A stretch of DNA of 64,000 bases from Pseudooceanicola pacificus (lineage in GTDB: Bacteria; Pseudomonadota; Alphaproteobacteria; Rhodobacterales; Rhodobacteraceae): contig NZ_WNXQ01000004.1 in assembly GCF_009789075.1 (NCBI RefSeq), forward strand, positions 1-64,000, written 5' to 3'. Shown here one piece after another: positions 50,945 to 58,961 of this stretch (position 1 is the first letter of the stretch; each line of letters starts with the position of its first letter). The notes beneath the pieces were generated by a model, which was not told the DNA's origin, searched no databases, and saw only the letters and a program-made list of their open reading frames with translations. Both the position numbers and the translations under genes were made by a program.

Positions 50945-52834
50945 TCAGCGTTGCGGCATGCCCTTCGGCCTCAGCAGCTGCTTTTGCGCCGCGGTCCGGA
51001 ATGGGGCGTTGGGTGCGCCATAGCCGTCATACGCCCCGACCCGCTGCACGATCTCGAAGAACAACCCGCTGGCGAAGGGCCGGCTGTAGAACTGGTAGAA
51101 CGCCCCTTGCGCGGTTTCGTCATAGAGGATGTTGAGCGATTTCATCTCGTCCAGGCGCCCGGGCTCCAGGCTGAAACGGGCCCGGAGATCGCCATAGTAG
51201 TTCTCGGTCAGAACAAGCGGGTCGAAGCCCGAGTCCCGCATCCGACGGGCCGTCGAAAAGATGTCACCGGTGGCAAAGGCGACATGCTGAATTGCGCCCC
51301 CGAAGCTGTCGGCCAGAAAGTTGCCGACCAGCGTGCGATGCGTGTCGGCACCGTTCAGGGTGATCCGCACCGCACCGTTGGCTGACTTCATCGCAACGCT
51401 GCGCACCAGACCGTCGGGATCCACCACATCGACGATCTCCGAACGCGACATGTCGAAGATCGAGGTGTGGAACAAGGCCCAGCTCAGCATGTCCTCGTAA
51501 TGCATGGTCTCGGCCAGGTGATCGATGCGCGACAATCCGGCGTCGGGTGTTGCGGCGACGACGGGGCGCCGGAACTCGACCGACCAGACATCCGCCAGAT
51601 CGCTCGTGTCATCAATGAAATGCATCACACTGCCACCGACGCTGCGGATGGCGGGGATGTCCATTTCGCCGGGCCCGACGCTCTGATTGAAGGGCGTGGC
51701 ACCCAGGGCGCGCGCACGTTCTGTGGTGGCCCCGGCATCGTCAACCCGCAGGCCCACGTCGCAAATGGTGGTGCCGTGCATGTTATAGGCCGAACTGGCG
51801 AACCCGGTTGTCTCCTGGTTGAGGATCAACCGAATATCGCCCTGTTGCCAGAGCGTGACCGCCTTGGACACGTGATCGCCCAGATGAGAAAACCCCATGC
51901 TGCGGAGCATGCCGGCCAGTTGCCCGGCCTCTTCTGCACGTGTCGCAAATTCCACGAACTCGACCCCGCCCACCCTGGTACGCGCGGGCATCGGCGGGAT
52001 GTCGACAAGCACGTCCGGCTCGGACCGCCGCACATCGTCCATCAGCACGTGCAGGGCCCGGTAGCCGTCCCGCGCGATCCCCTCGGGCTGGGCGCCCCTG
52101 AACTGATCGTTGAAGATTTCAAGGCTGACAGTGCCGTCATACCCGGTGGCCGCGACCGCGCGCATGAAGTCCTGCACGCGCAGATCGCCCTCTCCCGGCA
52201 TGTTGCGAAAATGGCGGGACCAGTAGAACAGGTCCATGCTGATCTGCGGCGCGTCGGCCAGTTGCACGAAGAAGATCTTGTCGCGCGGGATGCGGCGTAT
52301 CGAGTCCGGGTCGATCTTGCGGGCGAGCGTGTGAAAGCTGTCGAGGATGAGGCCGATATTCGGGTGATCGGCGCGCCGCACGATTTCCCAGGCGTCCCGG
52401 TGATCGTTGACGTGCCGCCCCCAGGCCAGGGCCTCGTACCCCACACGCATGCCGAACGTGGCGGCAAGCTCGCCCAGCTCAGCGAAATCCTGGGCGGCCC
52501 TGTCTATTCCGCCCAGAGCGTTTGGATGAAGTGACGAGCAGACCAGCATGAGGTCGGCCCCCAGCTTGCGCATGGTCTCGAACTTGTAGCGTGCGCGGTC
52601 AAAGGCCTTCCTGCGTTGGTCCCCGACCAGCCCTTCGAAATCCCGAAACGGCTGGAACAGCAGGATCTCCAGCCCGTGATCCCGGATCATGGTGCCGATG
52701 TCGCGCGGCGAGCCTGCATCCGCGATGAAATCCTGCTCGAAGATCTCGATCCCGTCGAACCCGGCCCTGGCGATGGCGGCGAGCTTTTCTTTCAGGGTCC
52801 CGGACACCGATACCGTCGCTATTGCTGATTTCAT
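50945..52834 (-). CDS. quiC: 3-dehydroshikimate dehydratase fused to an HPPD-like domain (QuiC type)
   Basis: A 629-residue two-domain protein. The N-terminal TIM-barrel (about 1-280) has metal-site sequences GYEALAWGRHVNDHRDAW, LILDSFHTL and TVSLEIFND; in QuiC it converts 3-dehydroshikimate to protocatechuate. The C-terminal half resembles 4-hydroxyphenylpyruvate dioxygenase and keeps the three metal ligands (His in IDHLAETM near 439, His in IQHVAFATG near 516, Glu594 in FFEIVQR). Length matches Pseudomonas-type fused QuiC. It lies between the CoA-transferase and acyl-CoA dehydrogenase genes. Confidence 0.88.
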   Translation of the reverse strand: MKSAIATVSVSGTLKEKLAAIARAGFDGIEIFEQDFIADAGSPRDIGTMIRDHGLEILLFQPFRDFEGLVGDQRRKAFDRARYKFETMRKLGADLMLVCSSLHPNALGGIDRAAQDFAELGELAATFGMRVGYEALAWGRHVNDHRDAWEIVRRADHPNIGLILDSFHTLARKIDPDSIRRIPRDKIFFVQLADAPQISMDLFYWSRHFRNMPGEGDLRVQDFMRAVAATGYDGTVSLEIFNDQFRGAQPEGIARDGYRALHVLMDDVRRSEPDVLVDIPPMPARTRVGGVEFVEFATRAEEAGQLAGMLRSMGFSHLGDHVSKAVTLWQQGDIRLILNQETTGFASSAYNMHGTTICDVGLRVDDAGATTERARALGATPFNQSVGPGEMDIPAIRSVGGSVMHFIDDTSDLADVWSVEFRRPVVAATPDAGLSRIDHLAETMHYEDMLSWALFHTSIFDMSRSEIVDVVDPDGLVRSVAMKSANGAVRITLNGADTHRTLVGNFLADSFGGAIQHVAFATGDIFSTARRMRDSGFDPLVLTENYYGDLRARFSLEPGRLDEMKSLNILYDETAQGAFYQFYSRPFASGLFFEIVQRVGAYDGYGAPNAPFRTAAQKQLLRPKGMPQR

Positions 52835-52900
52835 GACCGGGTTACCCGAGGTTGTTGCGTTGCAGTGAATGCGAAAGCTGTCCTGGCCGCCCGTGGCGGC

Positions 52901-54127
52901 CTAGGCGTCGACGCGTCGCGGCGAGAACAGTGCCCCCTGTGCCTCCATCGCCTCGATCTCACGCTCCGAGAAGCCCAGTTCCGCGGCGATCTCGGCGTTG
53001 TGCTGCCCGAGATCCGGCGCGATCGAGGGCGTGGCCTTCTCGCAGGCCGAAAAGTTGAACGGCAGGTTCGGCAGGCGGATCCTGCCCAGTTCGGGGTGAT
53101 CCTGTTCGAGGATCATGCCACGCGCGGCGATCTGCGGATCTGCCATCACCTGATCTATGGTCTGCACCTGCGCGGCGGGCACACCGGCGGCCTCCAGCGC
53201 GGCCATGCAGGCGGCCACCGAGGGCTGCGCCCCGGTCCAGGCCCGCACAAGCCCGGTCACCTCTGCGCGGTGCGCGTTGCGCCCGGATGCGCTGTGGAAG
53301 CGGCTGTCGGCGGCCAGGGCCTCGCCGCCAACGAGCCGGGCGAGTTTTGCCCAGATCTCGTCGACCTGCGCGGCGATCACCAGGTAGCCATCCGGCGCGG
53401 GAAAGGCACCGTAAACGGTGGAGTCCGGCTGATCGGAGCCGGCCCGGACCGGCATCACCTCGCCGCCCGACAGGCTGTAGGCCTGCACCGCGAAATCATG
53501 CATCGAAACCATGCAGTCATAGAGCGCGAGGTCGAGGTGCTGGCCCTCGCCGCTGCGTTCCCGCCCGAACAGGGCAGCGCAGATCGCGGCAACGCCGTGG
53601 GCGCCGGTGTACATGTCGGCCAGCGGCATCCGGAACAGCGGCGGCGCCTCGCCCGGCGTGCCGACCATGGCCATCGCGCCGCTCTTGGCCTCGGCGATCA
53701 GGCCGAAGCCCGCACGCTCGGCATCCGGCCCGGTCTGGCCATAGGCGGAGACCGAGCAGTAGACGAGGCGCGGGTTTATCCTGCTGAGGTCGTCATAGCC
53801 CAGCCCGAATTTCTTCAGCGCGCCGGGGCGGTAGTTCTCGACGAACACATCGGACGTCTTCACCAGCCGCTGCATCAGTTCGCGGCCCTGCGCCTGCCGC
53901 AGATCGAGGCACAGCCCCTTCTTGCCCATGTTCTGTTGCAGGAAATAGCCGCTGTGATCGCCTGCGAAATAGGGGTGGCGGCGACCGGCGTCGCCCAGTT
54001 CGGGGCGCTCGACCTTGATCACCTCGGCCCCCATCGAGGCCAGCGCGCGCGACATGAAGGGGCCGGCGAGGTAGTGCGAATAATCGACGACACGGATGCC
54101 GGTGAGCGGGAGCGGTTGTTGTTTCAT
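52901..54127 (-). CDS. CoA-transferase family III (CaiB/BaiF)
   Basis: A 408-residue formyl-CoA-transferase-like enzyme. N-terminal LTGIRVVDYSHYLAGPFMSRALASMGAEVIKVE is typical, and the catalytic Asp is in MPLADMYTGAHGVAAICAAL. GAGGA lies 8 nt before the ATG. It directly follows the KPR-MaoC fusion by 15 bp and would activate the acid delivered by the Liv-type transporter. It is the third family III transferase of the window. Confidence 0.92.
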   Translation of the reverse strand: MKQQPLPLTGIRVVDYSHYLAGPFMSRALASMGAEVIKVERPELGDAGRRHPYFAGDHSGYFLQQNMGKKGLCLDLRQAQGRELMQRLVKTSDVFVENYRPGALKKFGLGYDDLSRINPRLVYCSVSAYGQTGPDAERAGFGLIAEAKSGAMAMVGTPGEAPPLFRMPLADMYTGAHGVAAICAALFGRERSGEGQHLDLALYDCMVSMHDFAVQAYSLSGGEVMPVRAGSDQPDSTVYGAFPAPDGYLVIAAQVDEIWAKLARLVGGEALAADSRFHSASGRNAHRAEVTGLVRAWTGAQPSVAACMAALEAAGVPAAQVQTIDQVMADPQIAARGMILEQDHPELGRIRLPNLPFNFSACEKATPSIAPDLGQHNAEIAAELGFSEREIEAMEAQGALFSPRRVDA

Positions 54128-54142
54128 CGGTCTGTCCTCAGA

Positions 54143-55543
54143 TCATGCGGCGGCGGTTGATTTCATCGGGATCATCAGCTTGTGGACGCCGGTCTGAACG
54201 ACCTCGCCACGCTGGTTCACCAGTTCGGAGGCGATGCGCAGGATGCCCCAGCCGCCTTTGCTGGTTTCGCGTTTGCTCTCGACGGTGAAGCGGCAGAACA
54301 GCTCGTCGCCAATCGCAATGGGCAGCTTGAAATCCCATTCCCAGCCCAGCGACATGCCGGGCACGAAGCGCAGATCGGCCTGTGTCTTCAGCCCGTCGGT
54401 CAGCGACAGGCCAAGCAGCCCGTGCGCCACGCGCTGGCCAAAGGAGGACTGGCGGGCAAATTCCTCGTCCGTGTGCACAGGCGTGTGGTCGCCGGTGAGG
54501 TCGGCGTAGCTCATGATCATCTCGCTGGTCATCGTGACCTTGGGCGAGGTGCCGGTGGCGCCGGTCTCGACCTCGTCGAAATAGAGTTCGGGGATGGTCT
54601 CAGCCATGGTGGCCTCCGTTGTGATGCGGTGCTCCAGCCCTTTCACCGCGGCCACGAGGGTCGCGTTGACGGGGGTCGCAATGTCATGTTGCGCGCCGTA
54701 CCGGACGACGGCGCCGTGGATGAAGTCGATCTCGGTGCGCCGCCCGCGTTCGAGGCTTTGCAGCATCGAGGCCTTGAACCCCGATGGCAGCCCATCTGCG
54801 GCCATTGCCCAGGGCTGGCCCGGATCGGTGAAGTCGAGCCGCGCCCCGGCGGCGCGGGCGACGGCGATGCCCTCGGCGACCGCTGCGCGCGCGCATTCCT
54901 CGACCTCGGGCACCGCATAGAGCGGGCCGTAAGAGAGGCCGGTCAGCGCACTCAGCCCACTGGTGGAGATGTTCACCAGCAGCTTGTTCCAGGCGAGATC
55001 CCTGATGCGGGCGCTGGCCTCGCAGGCCAGCCCGGCCCCGGTGAAGGCATCCGCCACGGCGCGCATCCGCCCGGTCACCTCGCCCTCGGCGGGGCCGATG
55101 AAGGTTTGCCGGCCCGCCGTACCGCCAATCACGACGCCCGGCTCTGTCATGGTGCCGCCAACGTATGTCTTGCCGAGGAGCACCCGGTCGGGCGTGGCGA
55201 AGGGGGCCATCAGCTCTTCATGGCCCATGCCGTTCTGCAAGGAGAGCAGCAGGGTGTCCGGCCCGATTGCGGAGCGGGCGCCGGAGAGGGCGGCGGCGGT
55301 GTCGAAGCTCTTGACCAGCACGATCAGCAGATCGACCGGCGCATCGGGGGCGCAAGTCGTATCGGCCCGCACCCCGATCACCCGCCGCCCGGCCTGGCCC
55401 AGATCAAGCGTGAGGCCATTGGCGTTCAGCCGGTCGACCAACGCGCGGTTGCGGTTGACCAGCAGCACCTCGTGCCCGGCCTCTGCCAGCAGCCCGCCAA
55501 AGACGCAGCCCAGCGACCCCGCACCCAGAATGGCAATGCGCAT
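54143..55543 (-). CDS. Ketopantoate-reductase-like / MaoC-dehydratase fusion
   Basis: A single 466-residue frame. Residues 1 to about 305 are a ketopantoate-reductase-like 6-phosphogluconate-type dehydrogenase (ILGAGSLGCVFGGLLAEAGHEV, SLQNGMGHEE, WNKLLVNISTSGLSALTG). From Met313 a complete MaoC-like hotdog hydratase follows, with the signature YADLTGDHTPVHTDEEFA. At the junction ACGGAGGCCACCATG supplies GGAGG 5 nt before the Met codon at 54607, so a separate MaoC protein (154 aa) could also be made. The two genes appear to have merged by loss of the first stop codon. The pair suggests reduction of a 2-keto group and hydration of an enoyl-CoA. Confidence 0.85.
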   Translation of the reverse strand: MRIAILGAGSLGCVFGGLLAEAGHEVLLVNRNRALVDRLNANGLTLDLGQAGRRVIGVRADTTCAPDAPVDLLIVLVKSFDTAAALSGARSAIGPDTLLLSLQNGMGHEELMAPFATPDRVLLGKTYVGGTMTEPGVVIGGTAGRQTFIGPAEGEVTGRMRAVADAFTGAGLACEASARIRDLAWNKLLVNISTSGLSALTGLSYGPLYAVPEVEECARAAVAEGIAVARAAGARLDFTDPGQPWAMAADGLPSGFKASMLQSLERGRRTEIDFIHGAVVRYGAQHDIATPVNATLVAAVKGLEHRITTEATMAETIPELYFDEVETGATGTSPKVTMTSEMIMSYADLTGDHTPVHTDEEFARQSSFGQRVAHGLLGLSLTDGLKTQADLRFVPGMSLGWEWDFKLPIAIGDELFCRFTVESKRETSKGGWGILRIASELVNQRGEVVQTGVHKLMIPMKSTAAA

Positions 55544-55546
55544 TGC

Positions 55547-56266
55547 TCAGGCCTCTTCCATGTGGCCGCCGAGGAAGAGCTGGCCCACCCGCGGATCGGC
55601 AAGCAGCGCGTCGGCTCGGTCGTGCATCCGGGTCTGGCCCAGTTCCAGAACAATGCCGAAATCCGACATCGCCAGCGCGGCCTTGGCGTTCTGCTCGACC
55701 ATCAGGATCGTCACGCCGTCGTCGCGCAGCGCCTGAAGCGTGCGAAAGACCTCGGCCACGAGGTTGGGCGACAGCCCGATGGAGGGCTCGTCAATCAGGA
55801 TCAGCTTAGGGTCCAGCAATAGGGCGCGGGCCACCTCAAGCTGCTTCTGCTGCCCACCCGACAGCTCGATCGCCTTGCGGTCGCGGAACTCGCGCAGCAT
55901 CGGGAACTGGTCCATCACCTTTTCGATCCGCGCCCGCACCGCCGACTGGTCGCGCGCGGTGATCCCGCCCAGTTCGAGGTTGTGATAGACCGAAAGCTGC
56001 GGCACCACGTTGCGCCCCTGCGGCACGTAGGTGACGCCCTCGCCGATCATCTGTTTCGGCGTCCTGCCGGTCACGTCGCGGCCTTCCAGCAGGATCTGGC
56101 CGGAATGGACGTTGAGCAGCCCGAAGATCGCCTTGAAGACGGTGGATTTCCCGGCCCCGTTCGGCCCGATGACGGTGGTGATCGTGCCTTTCGGGATCTC
56201 GAACTCCACCCCGTTCAGGATGGTGATCTTGCCGTAGCCGCCGTAGAGGTTTTTCAACTGCAACAT
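55547..56266 (-). CDS. livF: Branched-chain-type ABC transporter ATP-binding protein LivF
   Basis: A 239-residue ATPase. Walker A is GPNGAGKST (near 35), the signature LSGGQQKQLEVARAL, Walker B LILIDEPSIGLSP. It ends in the short C-terminus typical of LivF. It starts 3 bp after livG. Liv-type systems in this group often carry aromatic or CoA-activated acids and not leucine, which fits the neighbours. Confidence 0.94.
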   Translation of the reverse strand: MLQLKNLYGGYGKITILNGVEFEIPKGTITTVIGPNGAGKSTVFKAIFGLLNVHSGQILLEGRDVTGRTPKQMIGEGVTYVPQGRNVVPQLSVYHNLELGGITARDQSAVRARIEKVMDQFPMLREFRDRKAIELSGGQQKQLEVARALLLDPKLILIDEPSIGLSPNLVAEVFRTLQALRDDGVTILMVEQNAKAALAMSDFGIVLELGQTRMHDRADALLADPRVGQLFLGGHMEEA

Positions 56267-56269
56267 GGC

Positions 56270-57016
56270 TCAGCTCCCCAGATAGGCGTCGATGACGGTC
56301 TGGTTGGCGCGGATCTCCTCGGGCGTGCCCTCGGCGATGATCGCGCCTTCGGCCAGCACCACGATCCGGGTGCAGAGCGACATGACGAATTCCATGTTGT
56401 GCTCGATCACCACAAAGGTCGTTTCGTGCTCGCGGTTGTAGGTCTTCAGCCGCTCCTTGAGATGGCCGAGCATGGTCAGGTTGACCCCGCCCGCCGGCTC
56501 GTCGAGCAGCACCAGCGCCGGGTTGGCCATGAAGGCCATCGCCGCATCCACCAGCTTCTGCTGTCCGTAGGACAGGCTGCCCGCCAGCTCGTCGCGCAGG
56601 TGGCCAAGCCGGAAGAACGAGATCATCCGGTCGGCCTCTTCCGTCAGCCCCGCGTCGGAGGGGCCGAAGAGGCGGCTGAACATGCTGCCCCTGTGCTCCT
56701 GCCCGGCAAGGATCAGGTTGTCGAGCACGCTCATCTCGGGGAAGACCGAGAGCTGCTGAAATGTGCGCCCTACACCCAGCTTGGACAGCTCGCAGGCGCG
56801 CTTGCCCGCCACGTCCTGGCCGGTCACGGTGACCCCGCCCGCATCGGGCTTGAGCTGGCCGAGCACGCAGTTGAACAGGGTGGACTTGCCCGAACCGTTC
56901 GGCCCGATCAGCCCCAGCACCTCGCCCTTGTAGACATCGAAGCTCACGTCGCGCACGGCGTGGATGCCGCCGAAGCTCTTGGAGATGTTGCGGATCGAAA
57001 GGACGGTCTCGGTCAC
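56270..57016 (-). CDS. livG: Branched-chain-type ABC transporter ATP-binding protein LivG
   Basis: A 248-residue ATPase starting with GTG 57016, which overlaps the livM stop codon (GTGA), with AAGGAG 7 nt upstream. Walker A is GPNGSGKST, the signature is LSYGQQKLVDAAMA (the LSYGQ form is typical of LivG), Walker B is LVLLDEPAGGVN, and the switch is VVIEHNMEFVMSL. The frame is open far upstream but that part is only the antiregister of livM. Confidence 0.94.
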   Translation of the reverse strand: MTETVLSIRNISKSFGGIHAVRDVSFDVYKGEVLGLIGPNGSGKSTLFNCVLGQLKPDAGGVTVTGQDVAGKRACELSKLGVGRTFQQLSVFPEMSVLDNLILAGQEHRGSMFSRLFGPSDAGLTEEADRMISFFRLGHLRDELAGSLSYGQQKLVDAAMAFMANPALVLLDEPAGGVNLTMLGHLKERLKTYNREHETTFVVIEHNMEFVMSLCTRIVVLAEGAIIAEGTPEEIRANQTVIDAYLGS

Positions 57017-57990
57017 AGCTGGGCTCCTTCCTTCAGATCGCCGCGTTCGGCCGGTTCGCGCGAACGGATCGCAGCGATCCCGCGCGAGAGCAGGCCAAGC
57101 AGTCCGCTCGGGCAGACCACCATCAGGAAGACCACCAGCGCGGCATAGATCATCAGATAATAGGCTTCGGCGAAGCGCAGGAATTCGGGCAGCATGATCA
57201 CCAGCCCGGCCCCGAGGAACGGCCCGAAGAAGTAGCCCGAGCCGCCCACCACGACCATCAGCAGGATCTTGAGCGAGATGATGAGCGTGAAGGACATCGG
57301 GTCGATGTACTGGACCAGCGGCGCCATCAGCGCGCCCGACAGCCCGCCGTAGGCCGCGCCGATGGCGAAGGCGAGCAGCGTCACCAGCCGGGTGTCGACC
57401 CCGAGCGAATTGGCGCGGATCGGGTTTTCGCGCAGCCCCTTGAAGGCCCGGCCCCAGGGCGAGTTGACCAGCCACCAGAAGCTGAGCGAGGCCAGGATGA
57501 AAACGCCGAGCGTGAAGAAGTAGTAGCGGGTGCCGTCCATCAGGCTCAGACCCGCCACCGAGGGGCGCGGCACACCGACGAGGCCATAGATGCCGCCGGT
57601 CAGCCACTCCTCGTTGCGCATCACGAGAAAGGCGAGCGTGGTGAAGGCCAGGGTGACGAAGGCCAGGAAGTGGTTCTGCACCCGGAGCGCCGGGTAACCC
57701 AGGATGAGGCCGACCACGAAGCACAGCCCCATGCCGACCACGACCGAGGCGATCCAGGGCAGGCCCGCCATCGTCATGAGCGCGGTCGAGTAGGCACCGA
57801 TCCCCATGAAGGCGGCCTGCGCAAGGCTGATCTGCCCGGCATAGCCCAGGGTCAGGTTCAGCCCCATCGCGGCCACGGTGAACACCAGCCAGGACGACAG
57901 AACGTAGGTTCCATAGGTCGCCTGGGTGAAGGGGGCGATGATCAGGCCGGCCAGAATGGCGACCAGCCCCAGGATCTTGAGCTGTTTCAT
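57013..57990 (-). CDS. livM: Branched-chain-type ABC transporter permease LivM
   Basis: A 325-residue permease with about nine hydrophobic segments. Hallmarks are LNLTLGYAGQISLAQAAFMGIGAY and the ATPase-contacting loop GRAFKGLRENPIRANSLGVDT. It begins at ATG 57990, overlapping the livH stop codon (ATGA). The gene order K-H-M-G-F is fully canonical in transcription direction. Confidence 0.94.
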   Translation of the reverse strand: MKQLKILGLVAILAGLIIAPFTQATYGTYVLSSWLVFTVAAMGLNLTLGYAGQISLAQAAFMGIGAYSTALMTMAGLPWIASVVVGMGLCFVVGLILGYPALRVQNHFLAFVTLAFTTLAFLVMRNEEWLTGGIYGLVGVPRPSVAGLSLMDGTRYYFFTLGVFILASLSFWWLVNSPWGRAFKGLRENPIRANSLGVDTRLVTLLAFAIGAAYGGLSGALMAPLVQYIDPMSFTLIISLKILLMVVVGGSGYFFGPFLGAGLVIMLPEFLRFAEAYYLMIYAALVVFLMVVCPSGLLGLLSRGIAAIRSREPAERGDLKEGAQL

Positions 57991-58865
57991 ACCGTGCGGC
58001 CCTCCGAGGTGCCGAGCAGCCCCTGCGGGCGCAGCAGGATGATGACGATGAGAAGGATCATCGGGCCGGCGATCCGGTACTCCGACGAGAGGTAGGCGGC
58101 CGAAAGGTTGTCGATCACCCCGATCAGCAGGCCGCCGACCAGCGCGCCGCGCACCTGGTTGAAGCCGCCGACGATGGCCGCGAGAAAGGCGACGAGGCCG
58201 ATCGGTTCGCCGTTGGAAAACTTGGCGAGGTAGATCGGCGAGATCAGCACCGAGGCCAGCGTGGCGAGGGCGGCGTTGATCATGAAGGTATACAGCACCA
58301 TGCGCTGCACGTTGACGCCCAGGATCTCGGCCACGCCGGGGTTCTGCGCCGTGGCCTGCATCGAGCGCCCGGTACGGGTGCGGCCCAGAAACAGCTGGAG
58401 CGCGATGATCGCGACGGCAGAGACGGCGAGGTTGCCGATGTCCTGATGCGAGATGACTGCGCCGAAGACATCGAAGGTCTGTTCCGAGAACAGCGCCGGA
58501 AAGGTCTGGGCCTCGGCCGAGTAGAACTCCTTGACCAGCTCGCGCATCAGGATGGCCAGCGCGATGGTGGCCATGACGATGGGCAGATGCCCGTGCGGCA
58601 GCATCGGCTGGATGACAAGGCGCTTGAAGACGAAGCCAAGCGTGAACACCGCCACCGCCAGCCCGAAGCCGATGGCGATGGGAAACGGAAGGCCAAGCAC
58701 CCGGGAGCCGATGAGGATGAAGAAGGCCGGAACCATGACGAACTCGCCCTGGGCGAAATTGATGGTCTGCGAAGCCTGCCAGAGAAGCGTGAAGCCGATT
58801 GCGGCAAGCGCATAGATCGAGCCGGTCGACAGGCCCGAAATGATGAGCTGCAAGAAGTCGGACAT
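57987..58865 (-). CDS. livH: Branched-chain-type ABC transporter permease LivH
   Basis: A 292-residue permease with about eight hydrophobic segments. Typical blocks are GLSTGSIYALAAIGFTLLW, INFAQGEFVMVPAFF and the loop GRSMQATAQNPGVAEILGVN. I choose ATG 58865, with AAGG 8 nt upstream, over an earlier in-frame ATG. It follows the binding-protein gene after a 96-bp gap containing a hairpin. Confidence 0.93.
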   Translation of the reverse strand: MSDFLQLIISGLSTGSIYALAAIGFTLLWQASQTINFAQGEFVMVPAFFILIGSRVLGLPFPIAIGFGLAVAVFTLGFVFKRLVIQPMLPHGHLPIVMATIALAILMRELVKEFYSAEAQTFPALFSEQTFDVFGAVISHQDIGNLAVSAVAIIALQLFLGRTRTGRSMQATAQNPGVAEILGVNVQRMVLYTFMINAALATLASVLISPIYLAKFSNGEPIGLVAFLAAIVGGFNQVRGALVGGLLIGVIDNLSAAYLSSEYRIAGPMILLIVIILLRPQGLLGTSEGRTV

Positions 58866-58910
58866 GGGGATGACCTTTTCTACGAGTAATCCTGGCACAG
58901 GGGGGCTGGA

Positions 58911-58936
58911 TGCCGGCCGCCATGTGGCGACCGGCA
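58911..58936 (-). other. Intercistronic hairpin downstream of the Liv-type binding-protein gene
   Basis: Arms TGCCGGcCGCC (58911-58921) and GGCGaCCGGCA (58926-58936) pair over 11 positions with one mismatch and an ATGT loop. It lies 25 nt after the binding-protein stop codon and before livH. No U-tract follows. It probably gives differential expression of receptor and permease genes. Confidence 0.6.
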
Positions 58937-58961
58937 GGCGCGCACCCCAACTGCGGGAGGG

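Noticed and set aside
56270..57724. Long N-terminal extensions on the livG, livM and lacI-type frames
   Set aside because: The extensions are off-frame readings of the upstream gene or intergenic DNA. GTG 57016, ATG 57990 and GTG 61430 each have overlapping stop codons or a good ribosome-binding site and match family N-termini.
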